From: GWF2-33-9 sp964405755
Lineage (GTDB): Bacteria; Bacteroidota; Ignavibacteria; Kapaibacteriales; UBA2268
Direction: 5' to 3'
Assembly (NCBI GenBank): GCA_964405755.1
Contig: CAYOPF010000051.1
Coordinates: 1 to 17,806 of the forward strand
Length of the DNA stretch: 17,806 nucleotides
Part shown: positions 7,846 to 15,900 of the stretch, in pieces
Layout of the letters: the number at the start of each line of letters is the position of its first letter
Position numbering within the stretch: position 1 is the first letter of the stretch
The notes under the pieces: generated by a model
Database searches by the model: none
Told to the model about the DNA's origin: nothing
What the model saw: the letters and a program-made list of their open reading frames with translations, nothing else
Translations under genes and position numbers: made by a program

Positions 7846-8265
7846 ATGATTATCTCCAATGATACTTTAAATGTTGTCGATTTCCTTCAAAATTATTCCA
7901 AAAATACTCTCCGTAAGACCAAGGACATCCAAATTATCCTCGAAATTGGTGCGCTTAAAGCCACTCCCGATCATATTCAGCTAATTATCTTTCTCGGTAA
8001 GTCCATTTGGAATCTAAATAAATCCCTTTCGAATCCGAAGGATGACAACGCAAACCTCCAGCGTGAATTGGAAAAATCTTTTTACCAATTTCAAGATCTT
8101 CTTCGTACCCTTTTGGATGATATTGATGCCCCCGAGGTTTTGGATCGTTTCCATACGGTTTATCTGCAGCCCAATTCCGGTTGTTTTCGCAACACTATTG
8201 ATCTTTCCCACGACCTTTCGATCCTAAAGGAGCTAATTCAACATTTATATAATCAAAATAAATAA
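7846..8265 (+). CDS. Hypothetical protein, probably cotranslated with tldDE
   Basis: I do not recognise this 139-aa protein. It is predicted to be mostly helical and cytoplasmic, with no signal peptide or membrane segment. The N-terminal half is amphipathic (VVDFLQNYSKNTLRKTKDI, then IILEIGALKATPDHIQLIIF), a charged middle helix follows (LQRELEKSFYQFQDLLRTLL), and the C-terminal half contains YLQPNSGCFRN and ends with a helix. Its start is only 1 nt after the tldE stop and has no Shine-Dalgarno site, so it most likely depends on translational coupling. That arrangement supports a real gene and hints at a link to the TldDE protease. Its codons look richer in C (CTC, CTT, ATC, TCC) than those of most neighbouring genes. 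Confidence 0.7.
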   Translation: MIISNDTLNVVDFLQNYSKNTLRKTKDIQIILEIGALKATPDHIQLIIFLGKSIWNLNKSLSNPKDDNANLQRELEKSFYQFQDLLRTLLDDIDAPEVLDRFHTVYLQPNSGCFRNTIDLSHDLSILKELIQHLYNQNK

Positions 8266-8272
8266 TAATTCT

Positions 8273-8280
8273 TAATTTTG
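8273..8280 (+). promoter_or_regulatory. Possible -7 promoter element (TAATTTTG)
   Basis: TAATTTTG, identical to the -7 box in front of the GT9 gene, lies 17 nt before the dCMP deaminase start. No good TTG element sits 17-23 bp upstream, so this is a partial match only. Confidence 0.3.
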
Positions 8281-8287
8281 TAAAAAC

Positions 8288-8293
8288 AGGAGG
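8288..8293 (+). promoter_or_regulatory. Strong Shine-Dalgarno site (AGGAGG)
   Basis: AGGAGG lies 4 nt before the ATG at 8298 and fixes the start of the deaminase gene. Confidence 0.7.
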
Positions 8294-8297
8294 ACTT

Positions 8298-8855
8298 ATG
8301 AACAGACCAGATTGGGACCAATTATACATAACTTTGTGTTATTTAGTTGGAATGAGAAGCCGAGATCCTTTAACTCATGTCGGATCTGTTATAGTTGATA
8401 GTGATAACGTTCTGGTTTCGACTGGTTATAATTCACTTCCACGTGGCGTAGAAATAGATAGAGAAGAAAAGAGAATAAAAAGAGATAACGGAGAAAAGTA
8501 TTATTGGATAGAACATGCAGAAAGAAACGCAATTTATAACGCTGCACGCCGCGGAACTTCATTAAAAGGTTGTAAACTTTATGTTTCGTGGACTCCTTGT
8601 ATGGATTGTGCCCGTGCAATTATCCAAACAGGTATTTCCGAAGTGATTATACACCAAAATGGTCAAGATTTTTACAATCAACACACAGATGGAAACTGGA
8701 ACGAAGTAATTTCGCGTACTCTTACGATGTTTTTGGAAGCTGGCGTTAAAACTCGGTTTGTTTCCTGTTCAATTGTAAATCCCGAAATCTACATGAATGG
8801 CAAAGTTCTTCCTGCTAATGTCCATTTGAATGCAGATAAATACCAAGAAGAATAA
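8298..8855 (+). CDS. Zinc-dependent dCMP/cytidine-type deaminase
   Basis: The 185-aa protein belongs to the cytidine/deoxycytidylate deaminase superfamily. The catalytic signature is complete. HAE at 73-75 supplies the zinc ligand H73 and the proton shuttle E75, and PCMDC at 100-104 supplies the ligands C101 and C104. The spacing and the early segment RSRDPLTHVGSVIVD fit dCMP deaminase or ComEB-type proteins, which turn dCMP into dUMP for thymidylate synthesis. The insert between VGS and HAE (DREEKRIKRDNGEKYYW) contains many charged residues. At 185 aa it is somewhat longer than the usual 140-160 aa, with a C-terminal tail after residue 155. It is a single gene with its own strong ribosome binding site. 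Alternatives such as a tRNA or riboflavin deaminase are less likely from the motif context. Confidence 0.85.
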   Translation: MNRPDWDQLYITLCYLVGMRSRDPLTHVGSVIVDSDNVLVSTGYNSLPRGVEIDREEKRIKRDNGEKYYWIEHAERNAIYNAARRGTSLKGCKLYVSWTPCMDCARAIIQTGISEVIIHQNGQDFYNQHTDGNWNEVISRTLTMFLEAGVKTRFVSCSIVNPEIYMNGKVLPANVHLNADKYQEE

Positions 8856-8993
8856 TATTCCTTACCTTTCTTTTTATCTTAACCCCCTTTTATTTTATTT
8901 TTATATCATTTTGTATTGTTAATTGATAATTTTTTATTAATTTAATACCATTCTTTTATACATTGATTCGATTATTAATCAACAGGATATGAT

Positions 8994-10589
8994 ATGAAAA
9001 TGTTTTTACTTCCTTTTGCATTATTTTTTATCATTTCTTCTTCGTCTTTGCATCCTCAGGATATTCTTTGGTGGTATGATACTAATGATTCGGCTTTCGG
9101 ACAATCTTCTGCGGGTGATTTAAATCGTGATGGATATCTCGACATTGTGTTTGGATGTTATCGCAATGATTCTTGCATTTACGCTCTTAGTGGATTGGAC
9201 GGAAAACTTCTCTGGAAATACAATGCCGCTGCAAAAGGATCCCAAGGTTGTAACGATGTAGCTACTTTAATTTATGATTTAGACGGAGACACTTTGCCTG
9301 AAGTTATAGTTCCTTCATCTTGCAATCCCACCACTTTCTGTTTTAATGGAATTGATGGTTCTTTGCGTTGGACTGCTCCAACAAGAGGCAGCGATTCTCC
9401 TCCTTCACTCGGAGACATTGACGGAGATGGCAAATTAGAAGTAATTCATGGTCAATTTTGGGATTATTTGATTTGTTTGGATGCTTTATCGGGTCAACGT
9501 AAGTGGGAAATACAAGTTCAGGAAAATATTTGGATCCAAACTGCTCCTACTTTGGTCGATTTGGATTCAGATGGAATCCTCGACATAGTAGTTGCAACTT
9601 GGTGTTTAAATAAAGGAGATACAAACAGAATATATGCATACCGAGGATATGATCAAATACTTCTTTGGAAAAAGGATTTGAACGGAGTTGTTTATCATGG
9701 AACCGCTGTTGTTGATGTTAATGGCGATAATAAACCAGATTTAATCATAGGCGAATATGGAGCGACTCTCCATGCATTAGATGGAGCTACTGGCGAAACG
9801 ATTTGGACTTTTACCAAACCTGATTTGTATTATATCGGAAGTCCAGCGGTCGTTGCCGATTTAAATGGAGATGGTTCTTGCGAAATAATATTTACTTCTG
9901 CATTTCAAGTAACTGTTTTGAATTCACAAGGAGCTGAATTATGGAGTTATTGGATTCCAAAAGGTCAGGTTTCGTTCCGAGGCGTTGCATTATCAGATTT
10001 AAATAATGATGGTTTACCTGATATCGTTTTTGCTTCAGACAAAGGACAAGTCTATGTGCTTCAAGGAACAAATGGATCAGTTCTATATACTTGTGATTTA
10101 GCTGAACATATTGGTAAATCATTTGATATTAATCATGCTCCACTTATAGCAGATTTTAATAAAGATGGAATTAAAGATGTTTTTGTTGTAGGAGGATTCA
10201 CAGATTATCCAGATGTATCAAAAAACTATGGACGAGCATATCTTTTGTCTGGAAATAAAAGTGAAGGATCTGATTGGTTAATGTTTCAAAACAATATTAG
10301 ACGAGATGGAAGTCTTTGCAAAAAGCCAGTAAGTGTTAATGAAGTAGATTTGGACGATTTTATTATAATTAATAATAATTCTGATGAATTAATACTTAAT
10401 TTTAATACAAAATTGGACGATAATAAAGATAAATTGATTAATATTTATGATATTTTGGGCAATTGTGTATTATCTACAAGCGTAAATGCATCGGTTTTAA
10501 ATCATAATATTGATATATCATATCTTTCTAATGGTGTTTATTATATTAATATTAATAAAATAAATAAAAAGATTATTGTTATTAAATAA
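8994..10589 (+). CDS. Secreted VCBS/FG-GAP beta-propeller with T9SS sorting domain
   Basis: The 531-aa product has a signal peptide (about 1-21) followed by a beta-propeller. Eight calcium-binding type repeats with D-x-D/N-x-D-G/x-x-x-D/E cores are visible near residues 42, 95, 141, 189, 241, 289, 335 and 387 (for example DIDGDGKLEV and DLNNDGLPDI). They alternate with PQQ-like strands such as ALSGLDGKLLWKY and ALDGATGETIWTF. A linker, SDWLMFQNNIRRDGS, leads to a C-terminal region (about 447-531) with the type A sorting pattern of the type IX secretion system: IYDILGN, then LSNGVYYINI, and a basic end. Such proteins are exported to the cell surface, often for adhesion or polymer binding. The DNA of the sorting domain is clearly more AT-rich (many AAT, ATT, GAT codons) than the propeller. 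No ligand can be assigned. Confidence 0.9.
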   Translation: MKMFLLPFALFFIISSSSLHPQDILWWYDTNDSAFGQSSAGDLNRDGYLDIVFGCYRNDSCIYALSGLDGKLLWKYNAAAKGSQGCNDVATLIYDLDGDTLPEVIVPSSCNPTTFCFNGIDGSLRWTAPTRGSDSPPSLGDIDGDGKLEVIHGQFWDYLICLDALSGQRKWEIQVQENIWIQTAPTLVDLDSDGILDIVVATWCLNKGDTNRIYAYRGYDQILLWKKDLNGVVYHGTAVVDVNGDNKPDLIIGEYGATLHALDGATGETIWTFTKPDLYYIGSPAVVADLNGDGSCEIIFTSAFQVTVLNSQGAELWSYWIPKGQVSFRGVALSDLNNDGLPDIVFASDKGQVYVLQGTNGSVLYTCDLAEHIGKSFDINHAPLIADFNKDGIKDVFVVGGFTDYPDVSKNYGRAYLLSGNKSEGSDWLMFQNNIRRDGSLCKKPVSVNEVDLDDFIIINNNSDELILNFNTKLDDNKDKLINIYDILGNCVLSTSVNASVLNHNIDISYLSNGVYYININKINKKIIVIK

Positions 10590-10657
10590 TTTATTATTAA
10601 ATTGCATATATTAGTTTTAATAATATATCAAAATGAATTAAATATTAAAAAAACTAA

Positions 10658-10762
10658 TTTAAAAGGAAGGCAAATTGATTTAAAAGGAAGGCAAATTGAT
10701 TTAAAAGGAAGGCAAATTGATTTAAAAGGAAGGCAAACTGAATTAAAATAAAGGCAAATTAA
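10658..10762 (+). repeat. 21-bp direct tandem repeat, four near-exact copies plus one degenerate
   Basis: Copies lie at 10658-10678, 10679-10699 and 10700-10720 (identical), then 10721-10741 (one T-to-C change) and 10742-10762 (about four changes). The unit contains AAAAGGAAGGCAAATTGA. The purine-rich AAGGAAGG part resembles a Shine-Dalgarno sequence, but no ATG follows at proper distance inside the array. The period equals two DNA helix turns and also seven codons. The array ends about 60 bp before the FN3-domain gene. Confidence 0.95.
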
Positions 10763-10808
10763 ATCATAATTAACTTATGATAAATAATAAATAAAATATT
10801 TCAAAATT

Positions 10809-10817
10809 AAAGGAGGT
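10809..10817 (+). promoter_or_regulatory. Strong Shine-Dalgarno site (AAAGGAGGT)
   Basis: AAAGGAGGT ends 6 nt before the ATG at 10824. It is one of the strongest ribosome binding sites in the window and fixes the start of the FN3-domain protein. Confidence 0.75.
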
Positions 10818-10823
10818 ACTATT

Positions 10824-11432
10824 ATGCCATCAAAGGATTATATTCCAAGTAAAGAAGGCGATATCATTCCTTGGACAGAGAATTTTATTGCAGTTGCAAA
10901 TGCCAATCTTGCAACATTAGGTTTAACTGCTCCAGATATAACCGCAGTTACTACAAAAAAGACTGATTATTCAACAAAATTGAATAATTCCATTGCAAAA
11001 CAAGCCGAAGCCAAAGCGGCAGTAGAAGCAAAGAATTCATCTAAAGACCAATTAGTTACAAATATACGTGTTTTAGCTAAGCAAATACAAGCTCGGCCAG
11101 GAGTTCCGAATAATATTAAAGAACAGTTGGGTCTTACTGTACCAGATCCGACTCCTACACCAACGCTTCCGGTTCCTCCTACAGAATTATCAGCTAAAAT
11201 CAGTACAACAGGACTTGCAAATATTAAATGGAACCGCAATGGAAATGTATCGGGAACTGTTTTCTTAGTAGAATTTAGTAATAATTACTCAACAGGATGG
11301 CGAATCATTGGTTCGACGACCAAAACCACATACGAAACACCCCTTCTCGAACCCTCAGGAAGTAATTTTATCCGAGTGAGAGCCCAAAAAGGGGAATTCA
11401 CAAGCGAACCGAGTAATGTTATAATTCTTTAG
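10824..11432 (+). CDS. Helical N-terminal domain plus fibronectin-III-like domain protein
   Basis: The 202-aa protein has three parts. Residues 1-108 are helical and alanine-rich (KDYIPSKEGDIIPWTENFIA, then AKQAEAKAAVEAKNSSKDQ, then IRVLAKQIQARPGVPNNIKE). I recall similar N-terminal regions in many uncharacterised proteins of environmental bacteria, often ending QLGLTVPD, but their function is unknown to me. Residues 109-119 form a proline/threonine linker (PTPTPTLPVPP). Residues 120-202 look like a fibronectin type III domain, with IKWNRNG, VFLVEFS, GWRIIGSTTKTTYETP and FIRVRAQKGEFTSEPSNV. There is no signal peptide or sorting domain, so export is not supported. A very strong ribosome binding site suggests high expression. 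The upstream 21-bp repeat array may belong to its control region. Binding or scaffolding is a guess from the FN3 fold. Confidence 0.78.
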   Translation: MPSKDYIPSKEGDIIPWTENFIAVANANLATLGLTAPDITAVTTKKTDYSTKLNNSIAKQAEAKAAVEAKNSSKDQLVTNIRVLAKQIQARPGVPNNIKEQLGLTVPDPTPTPTLPVPPTELSAKISTTGLANIKWNRNGNVSGTVFLVEFSNNYSTGWRIIGSTTKTTYETPLLEPSGSNFIRVRAQKGEFTSEPSNVIIL

Positions 11433-11461
11433 ATTTTATTTTGATTCGATTTCAAATTAGA

Positions 11462-11566
11462 TTAGAACGGAAACGAAGCGTTTTCGGTCGATTCTTCGTC
11501 AGCAGCAAGCAAATATGAATTGTTTGCCAGCAAAATGCAGGCAAAAACAAGAAAAAGAGATTTCAT
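11462..11566 (-). CDS. Possible 34-aa secreted micro-protein downstream of nuoD
   Basis: A short frame starts 24 nt after the nuoD stop on the same strand. It reads MKSLFLVFACILLANNSYL, then LAADEESTENASFPF, and ends at TAA. The first 22 residues form an excellent signal peptide (K at position 3, hydrophobic core, LAA before DEES). Only about 12 acidic and polar residues would remain after cleavage. There is no Shine-Dalgarno site, but that is common in this window. It may be a real tiny exported peptide, a remnant of a lost secreted-protein gene, or chance. The signal-peptide quality and placement favour something better than chance; I cannot decide between the first two. Confidence 0.4.
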   Translation of the reverse strand: MKSLFLVFACILLANNSYLLAADEESTENASFPF

Positions 11567-11590
11567 ATAAGCTGCACTTAATTGAAAAAG

Positions 11591-12865
11591 TTATTTATCT
11601 GCTTCACCCATAATTGGATCCACAGAGCCAATAATAACAACCATATCGGCAATCATCGAACCTCGAGCCATTTCGGCCAAAGTTTGAAGATTAGAAGTTG
11701 AAGGAGACCTCATTTTGAGCTTCCAAGGATGGCCAGTGCCATCGGAAACAATATAAAAGCCAAGTTCTCCTTTAGGAGATTCTATTGCGGTGTAAGTTGA
11801 GCCCGGTTCTGGAGCAGCACCAAAATTAATCAACATAAAATCGTGGATTAATTCTTCCATTTTGGTGTAAATTTCGCTTTTCTTGGGCAAAACTTGTTTG
11901 GGTTTGTTTGCAAGAACATCGCCTTTAGGCATTTTATCGAGGATTTGGTGTATTAACTTTGCACTTTCGTACATTTCACGAATACGAACCATATAACGAG
12001 CGAGGCAATCGCCATCATTTTCGGTGATAATATCGAAATCCAGTTCATTATAAACCAAATAGGGGTTGTCGCGGCGTAAATCACGGGCAACACCAGAGCC
12101 TCGAATCACGGGACCAGTTGCACCCAACTTAATTGCTTTTTCTTGGGATAAGTAGCCGATTCCTGCCATTCTATCTATGAATATACGGTTACGGTGAACA
12201 AGGGCTTCGCTCTTCTTTAGTTTAGCGGGGAATTCGTCGAGCCATTTTTTAATTTCTTGGAGAATGTTATCAGGTATGTCATTAGCTACCCCACCGATGC
12301 GAGTATAACTTGTTGTGAAACGTGCACCGCAAATTTCTTGAAATAAATCATAAAGCTTTTCCCTTTCCACAAAAGTCCAGAGGAACACAGTCATTGCACC
12401 CAAATCGAGGCAAGTTGAACCCATAGCCATAAGGTGGGATGAAACTCGTGCCATCTCGGATATAAGGGTTCTAATCCATTGTGCTCGGGGAGATGCTTCG
12501 ATACCCAAACTATTTTCAATTGCAAGAGCAATTGCAGTGTTGTTGGACATAGGAGAAAGATAATCTAATCTATCGGTGTGAGGAATAAATTCATGATAGG
12601 TTACGTTTTCCGCTAACTTTTCGTATCCTCTATGTAGGTAGCCCAATTCGGGAACTGCATTCACAATAGTTTCACCATCCAGACGCAAAACAACCCTAAG
12701 CACTCCGTGAGTAGCAGGGTGTTGGGGTCCCATATTTAAAATCATATCGTTATCCAGAGCATCGTCGAAAATAAGGGACACATCTTGGCGAAGCAGTTCT
12801 TTATATATTTTCTCGTTACGAATTCTATTGATTTCGTCTGCTTGAGATTTTGTTGTTACATTCAT
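11591..12865 (-). CDS. nuoD: NADH-quinone oxidoreductase subunit D (complex I, 49-kDa-type subunit)
   Basis: NuoD sits in the peripheral arm of respiratory complex I and forms the quinone pocket with NuoB. The 424-aa product is full length. It shows NMGPQHPATHG at 44-54 (H49 and H53), LGYLHRGYEK, and HTDRLDYLSPMSNN at about 96-109, whose Y102 aligns with the quinone-contact tyrosine known in this family. It also has GARFTTSYTRIGG, GSGVARDLRRDNPY, and the characteristic end with RSPSTSNLQTL and GSVDPIMGEADK. The first 35 residues are an additional charged N-terminus. In most bacteria nuoD is flanked by nuoC and nuoE. Here it lies alone behind an ATP-grasp/nucleotidyltransferase gene (84-nt gap), with only a micro-ORF after it. 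The family call is very secure. Confidence 0.96.
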   Translation of the reverse strand: MNVTTKSQADEINRIRNEKIYKELLRQDVSLIFDDALDNDMILNMGPQHPATHGVLRVVLRLDGETIVNAVPELGYLHRGYEKLAENVTYHEFIPHTDRLDYLSPMSNNTAIALAIENSLGIEASPRAQWIRTLISEMARVSSHLMAMGSTCLDLGAMTVFLWTFVEREKLYDLFQEICGARFTTSYTRIGGVANDIPDNILQEIKKWLDEFPAKLKKSEALVHRNRIFIDRMAGIGYLSQEKAIKLGATGPVIRGSGVARDLRRDNPYLVYNELDFDIITENDGDCLARYMVRIREMYESAKLIHQILDKMPKGDVLANKPKQVLPKKSEIYTKMEELIHDFMLINFGAAPEPGSTYTAIESPKGELGFYIVSDGTGHPWKLKMRSPSTSNLQTLAEMARGSMIADMVVIIGSVDPIMGEADK

Positions 12866-12922
12866 ATTTTAATAACAAATAATATAAAATACTAATTTAA
12901 GAATTTTTCTGTGATTATCAAT

Positions 12923-12930
12923 CAAAATTA
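12923..12930 (-). promoter_or_regulatory. Possible -7 promoter element for nuoD (TAATTTTG)
   Basis: The same TAATTTTG octamer found in front of other genes occurs on the minus strand 57 nt before the nuoD start. The nearest TTG elements are 14 or 25 bp upstream, outside the preferred spacing, so the match is partial. It would let nuoD be transcribed apart from the large upstream gene. Confidence 0.3.
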
Positions 12931-12949
12931 TTTTGTAATAATATCAATT

Positions 12950-15900
12950 TTATTTCAATCTTTTTGATTTCATCATCGCTGGATTAATTAAATCAGCATA
13001 GAACTTGTTGTTCTGAAGAGTTTCATCGTCCACCAGTAAAACATCCAAAATGCGTTCAATCTTGTATCCAGAACGATTGTAATTAATATGGGACAAGGAC
13101 AAATTCCAACCCTCACACCAGATAAGTAACTCATTTTTCTGCTGTATTGTTCCTTGGAAATGCAAGACAATATCAATGTCAGAATTAGGTTTTGCTGTTC
13201 CATCCAGCACAGATCCTGTTAAGTAGATTCCAACCAATCCAAATCGAGTGGTGTCAATCGAACTTACAAAGGCTTCTACCATTCTGGAACGCCATATTTG
13301 AGCTTCGGTTGTATTCACTTTGATCTGTTCTGAGCTTTTTTGAACAGTTGTAACATCAGCAGATGTAAAGAACGCTACTGCCTTTTCTTCATCTGAATTC
13401 ATTAATATTCGCAAAATTTTTCCATTTGTAATTTCGCGAACATTTATTACTTTTACGATATCTCTTAGATGGTCGAAACCAGAAATGTATCGTTCCAAAA
13501 CATTCTCAGCATTTTGGAAGAGTTCGAAATTAAACAAAGTATCATTTTGTTCGGGATAAAGTGGCAGGTAATAAATCTTACTTTCAACCAAATCCTGGAA
13601 AAAATGGGTTCCAAAGGATAATTCCGGAGTATATCCATTCTTCGACTTAGCAACTTCAATCAACATTGCAGTATTGTTAATATCCGAATAGGAAATCTTT
13701 ACCCCCAACCGGATGTCGTCGCGAGTACCCCATCGTCCAGGACCGATAAGAATAAAGGATTTTTTAGGTAAACTTTGATTCAATTTGCTGATTGCTCTGG
13801 CTGTATCTTCCAATTCATGAATTGTTTTTGCATTATAATAGGCTTCTGGTTCAACATAAACAATGTAAGCAATATCAGGAACTTTGGCATTGGATATATA
13901 TTTATTTGCTGTAAACACTATGTTATCTTTTGGGATATTTTCTGGAATTACCGAAGGCGACAACTCCGACTCGTATGAACTTTGCTGACGGCACTGAAGA
14001 ACGTATAAATTCTTTCCGTCGCATGCAAATTCGATGTCAACAGGTAAATGAAAGTTTTGCTTTAATACTTCAATTAATTTACCAATCTTCTTAACATACC
14101 GAGTTCGCCGAACCAAATTATCAAAAGTTACAATAATGTCGTCCTTTCTGGTATCTATACCTAATCCGACTGGAGCCTTTATGTTGTTGTGTTCAACAAT
14201 GGAGAAAACTTCGTTTATCATTGGATATTGGTTACCAATATCTTTGATTAGTTTTCTTAATTCTATTGTTTCGAAGGTATTTTTCTCCAAATTAATAACA
14301 TCAATGTAATGTGGTGAGTATGTTATTGCTTCCCTGACATTAAGATTTACTCTCAAGTCCATTTGCCCTGGCGATATGAGAATTGGAAAGTCATTACCAA
14401 CCCTATCTACGGCTCGTGTTCCCAATCCAGGTACTAATCTTAAAAGTCCATCTTCACGTTTAATTCGAGGGCTCCAACGAAAATCATTGTTGCTAAATCC
14501 TACCCCAGCATAAGCTGGAAAATAATAGTGTCCAACTTTAGTTCCAACTACTTCTTGTATAATAATACCCATTCCTTCATTAAAATCCAACAATCCCATC
14601 TCTTTTCTATAGCTTATTGGATCTGGAGAGAAAACAGAGGCATAAACTTCGGCTATTGCATCTAAAAGTGAGTCGAGCCTTTCTTTTTTCTTTCCCTGAT
14701 TCGCTAAAAACAAGCTTTTGTATTTTCCGGCAAAAGCTGTGCCCATTCGGTCCTCCAGCAAAGAAGAACTCCTAACAACTATAGGATTATCACCAACTTC
14801 ATCCAAAACTCGAGAAAGACCATTAATCATTTCTTCGGGGAATTGTGAGTTCTTAAATACTTGCATTGTATATGGATATTCCTTGCGTATCTCCTCGAGC
14901 GTGCGATACTTTTGCTCAATAACGTCTTCCAAATTATTATAATAAATAAAATTGGTTTCTCCATCAGAAGGAATAAACCATGTTCTGGGTATTTTTATAT
15001 CATTTAGAATTTGGTTGAATTTCTTTTCTTTCTCAATTATCTTAGCAGCTAATAAAATGCCTGAACTCTTTCCTCCAACAGTACCATAACTTTCCGATGC
15101 GAAAATGATATTTGGTAACAGTTGATAGAAATCTTTAATATCAAAAAAGTTTTTCGCAATATTGATAAACTCCAATTGTTCTGAGAAAAATCTACGAATT
15201 AACGATACAACCATACCAATCGATTGAGCAGATTTATCATCATCAGTATTGGGGTTCATTTTATAGTATCTTCGGACTGCTTCGCCAATATCGAACAATG
15301 AAGCATTAGGATCGTTCAGTGTTTTGGTAACCAATTTTGCATTTTCGTCATTAATCCATCTTTGTATTTGATTAACAATAAAGTCCTCATCAAGATATTT
15401 TGATGCTAGTGCAAAAATATCATTAGCTAAATAATAAATTTGCTCCAAAACCTGCTTTTTTGTTGGTCGATTAATTTCAGAAGTAACATCACTCATTTCG
15501 TCGATGCGTGAACCTAACTTCTCGAAAATACCACTAGACTCTTTTATTCCTTTAATCAGAAGAAAATTAAGCATTTTTCGAGTAATAATAGTATAGAGAT
15601 TTCTATCAGTATTTTTTAATAATTCAAGCACTATCGCATATTTTGTTCTTTGTGTTATTTGAAGGTTGTGCTTTTCGAATTCAATTTGCTTTAATGTTTT
15701 TTCTAATTTATTAATAAAAAGATAGCTGGCAAATTTATCTATCAACAATATAAGAAATATTTCGAATTCATCGCTATTAAAGCTTGTATCATCTTCATCA
15801 AGATAAACAAAACAACTACCCAAAATAATTCCCGAAGAACGTATGTCTTTCTGGATCATGCGCGATGTCGAGATGAAGTTGTTACTCATCATTTCGTTTT

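Larger units (their letters stand above)
10590..10823. other. AT-rich spacer holding a tandem repeat array
   Basis: This 234-bp gap contains an all-AT hairpin (ATATATTA at 10606-10613, TAATATAT at 10621-10628, 7-nt loop), which may weakly end the preceding transcript. The 21-bp repeat array at 10658-10762 and the strong ribosome binding site at 10809-10817 follow. I see no coding region with a start codon. Confidence 0.5.

Noticed and set aside
10606..10628. Intrinsic terminator after the beta-propeller gene
   Set aside because: The 8-bp stem is entirely A-T and has no following U tract, so it would be too weak to count as a confident terminator.
10658..10762. CRISPR-like array
   Set aside because: The copies are directly adjacent with no spacers, the unit is 21 bp, and no cas genes are nearby.
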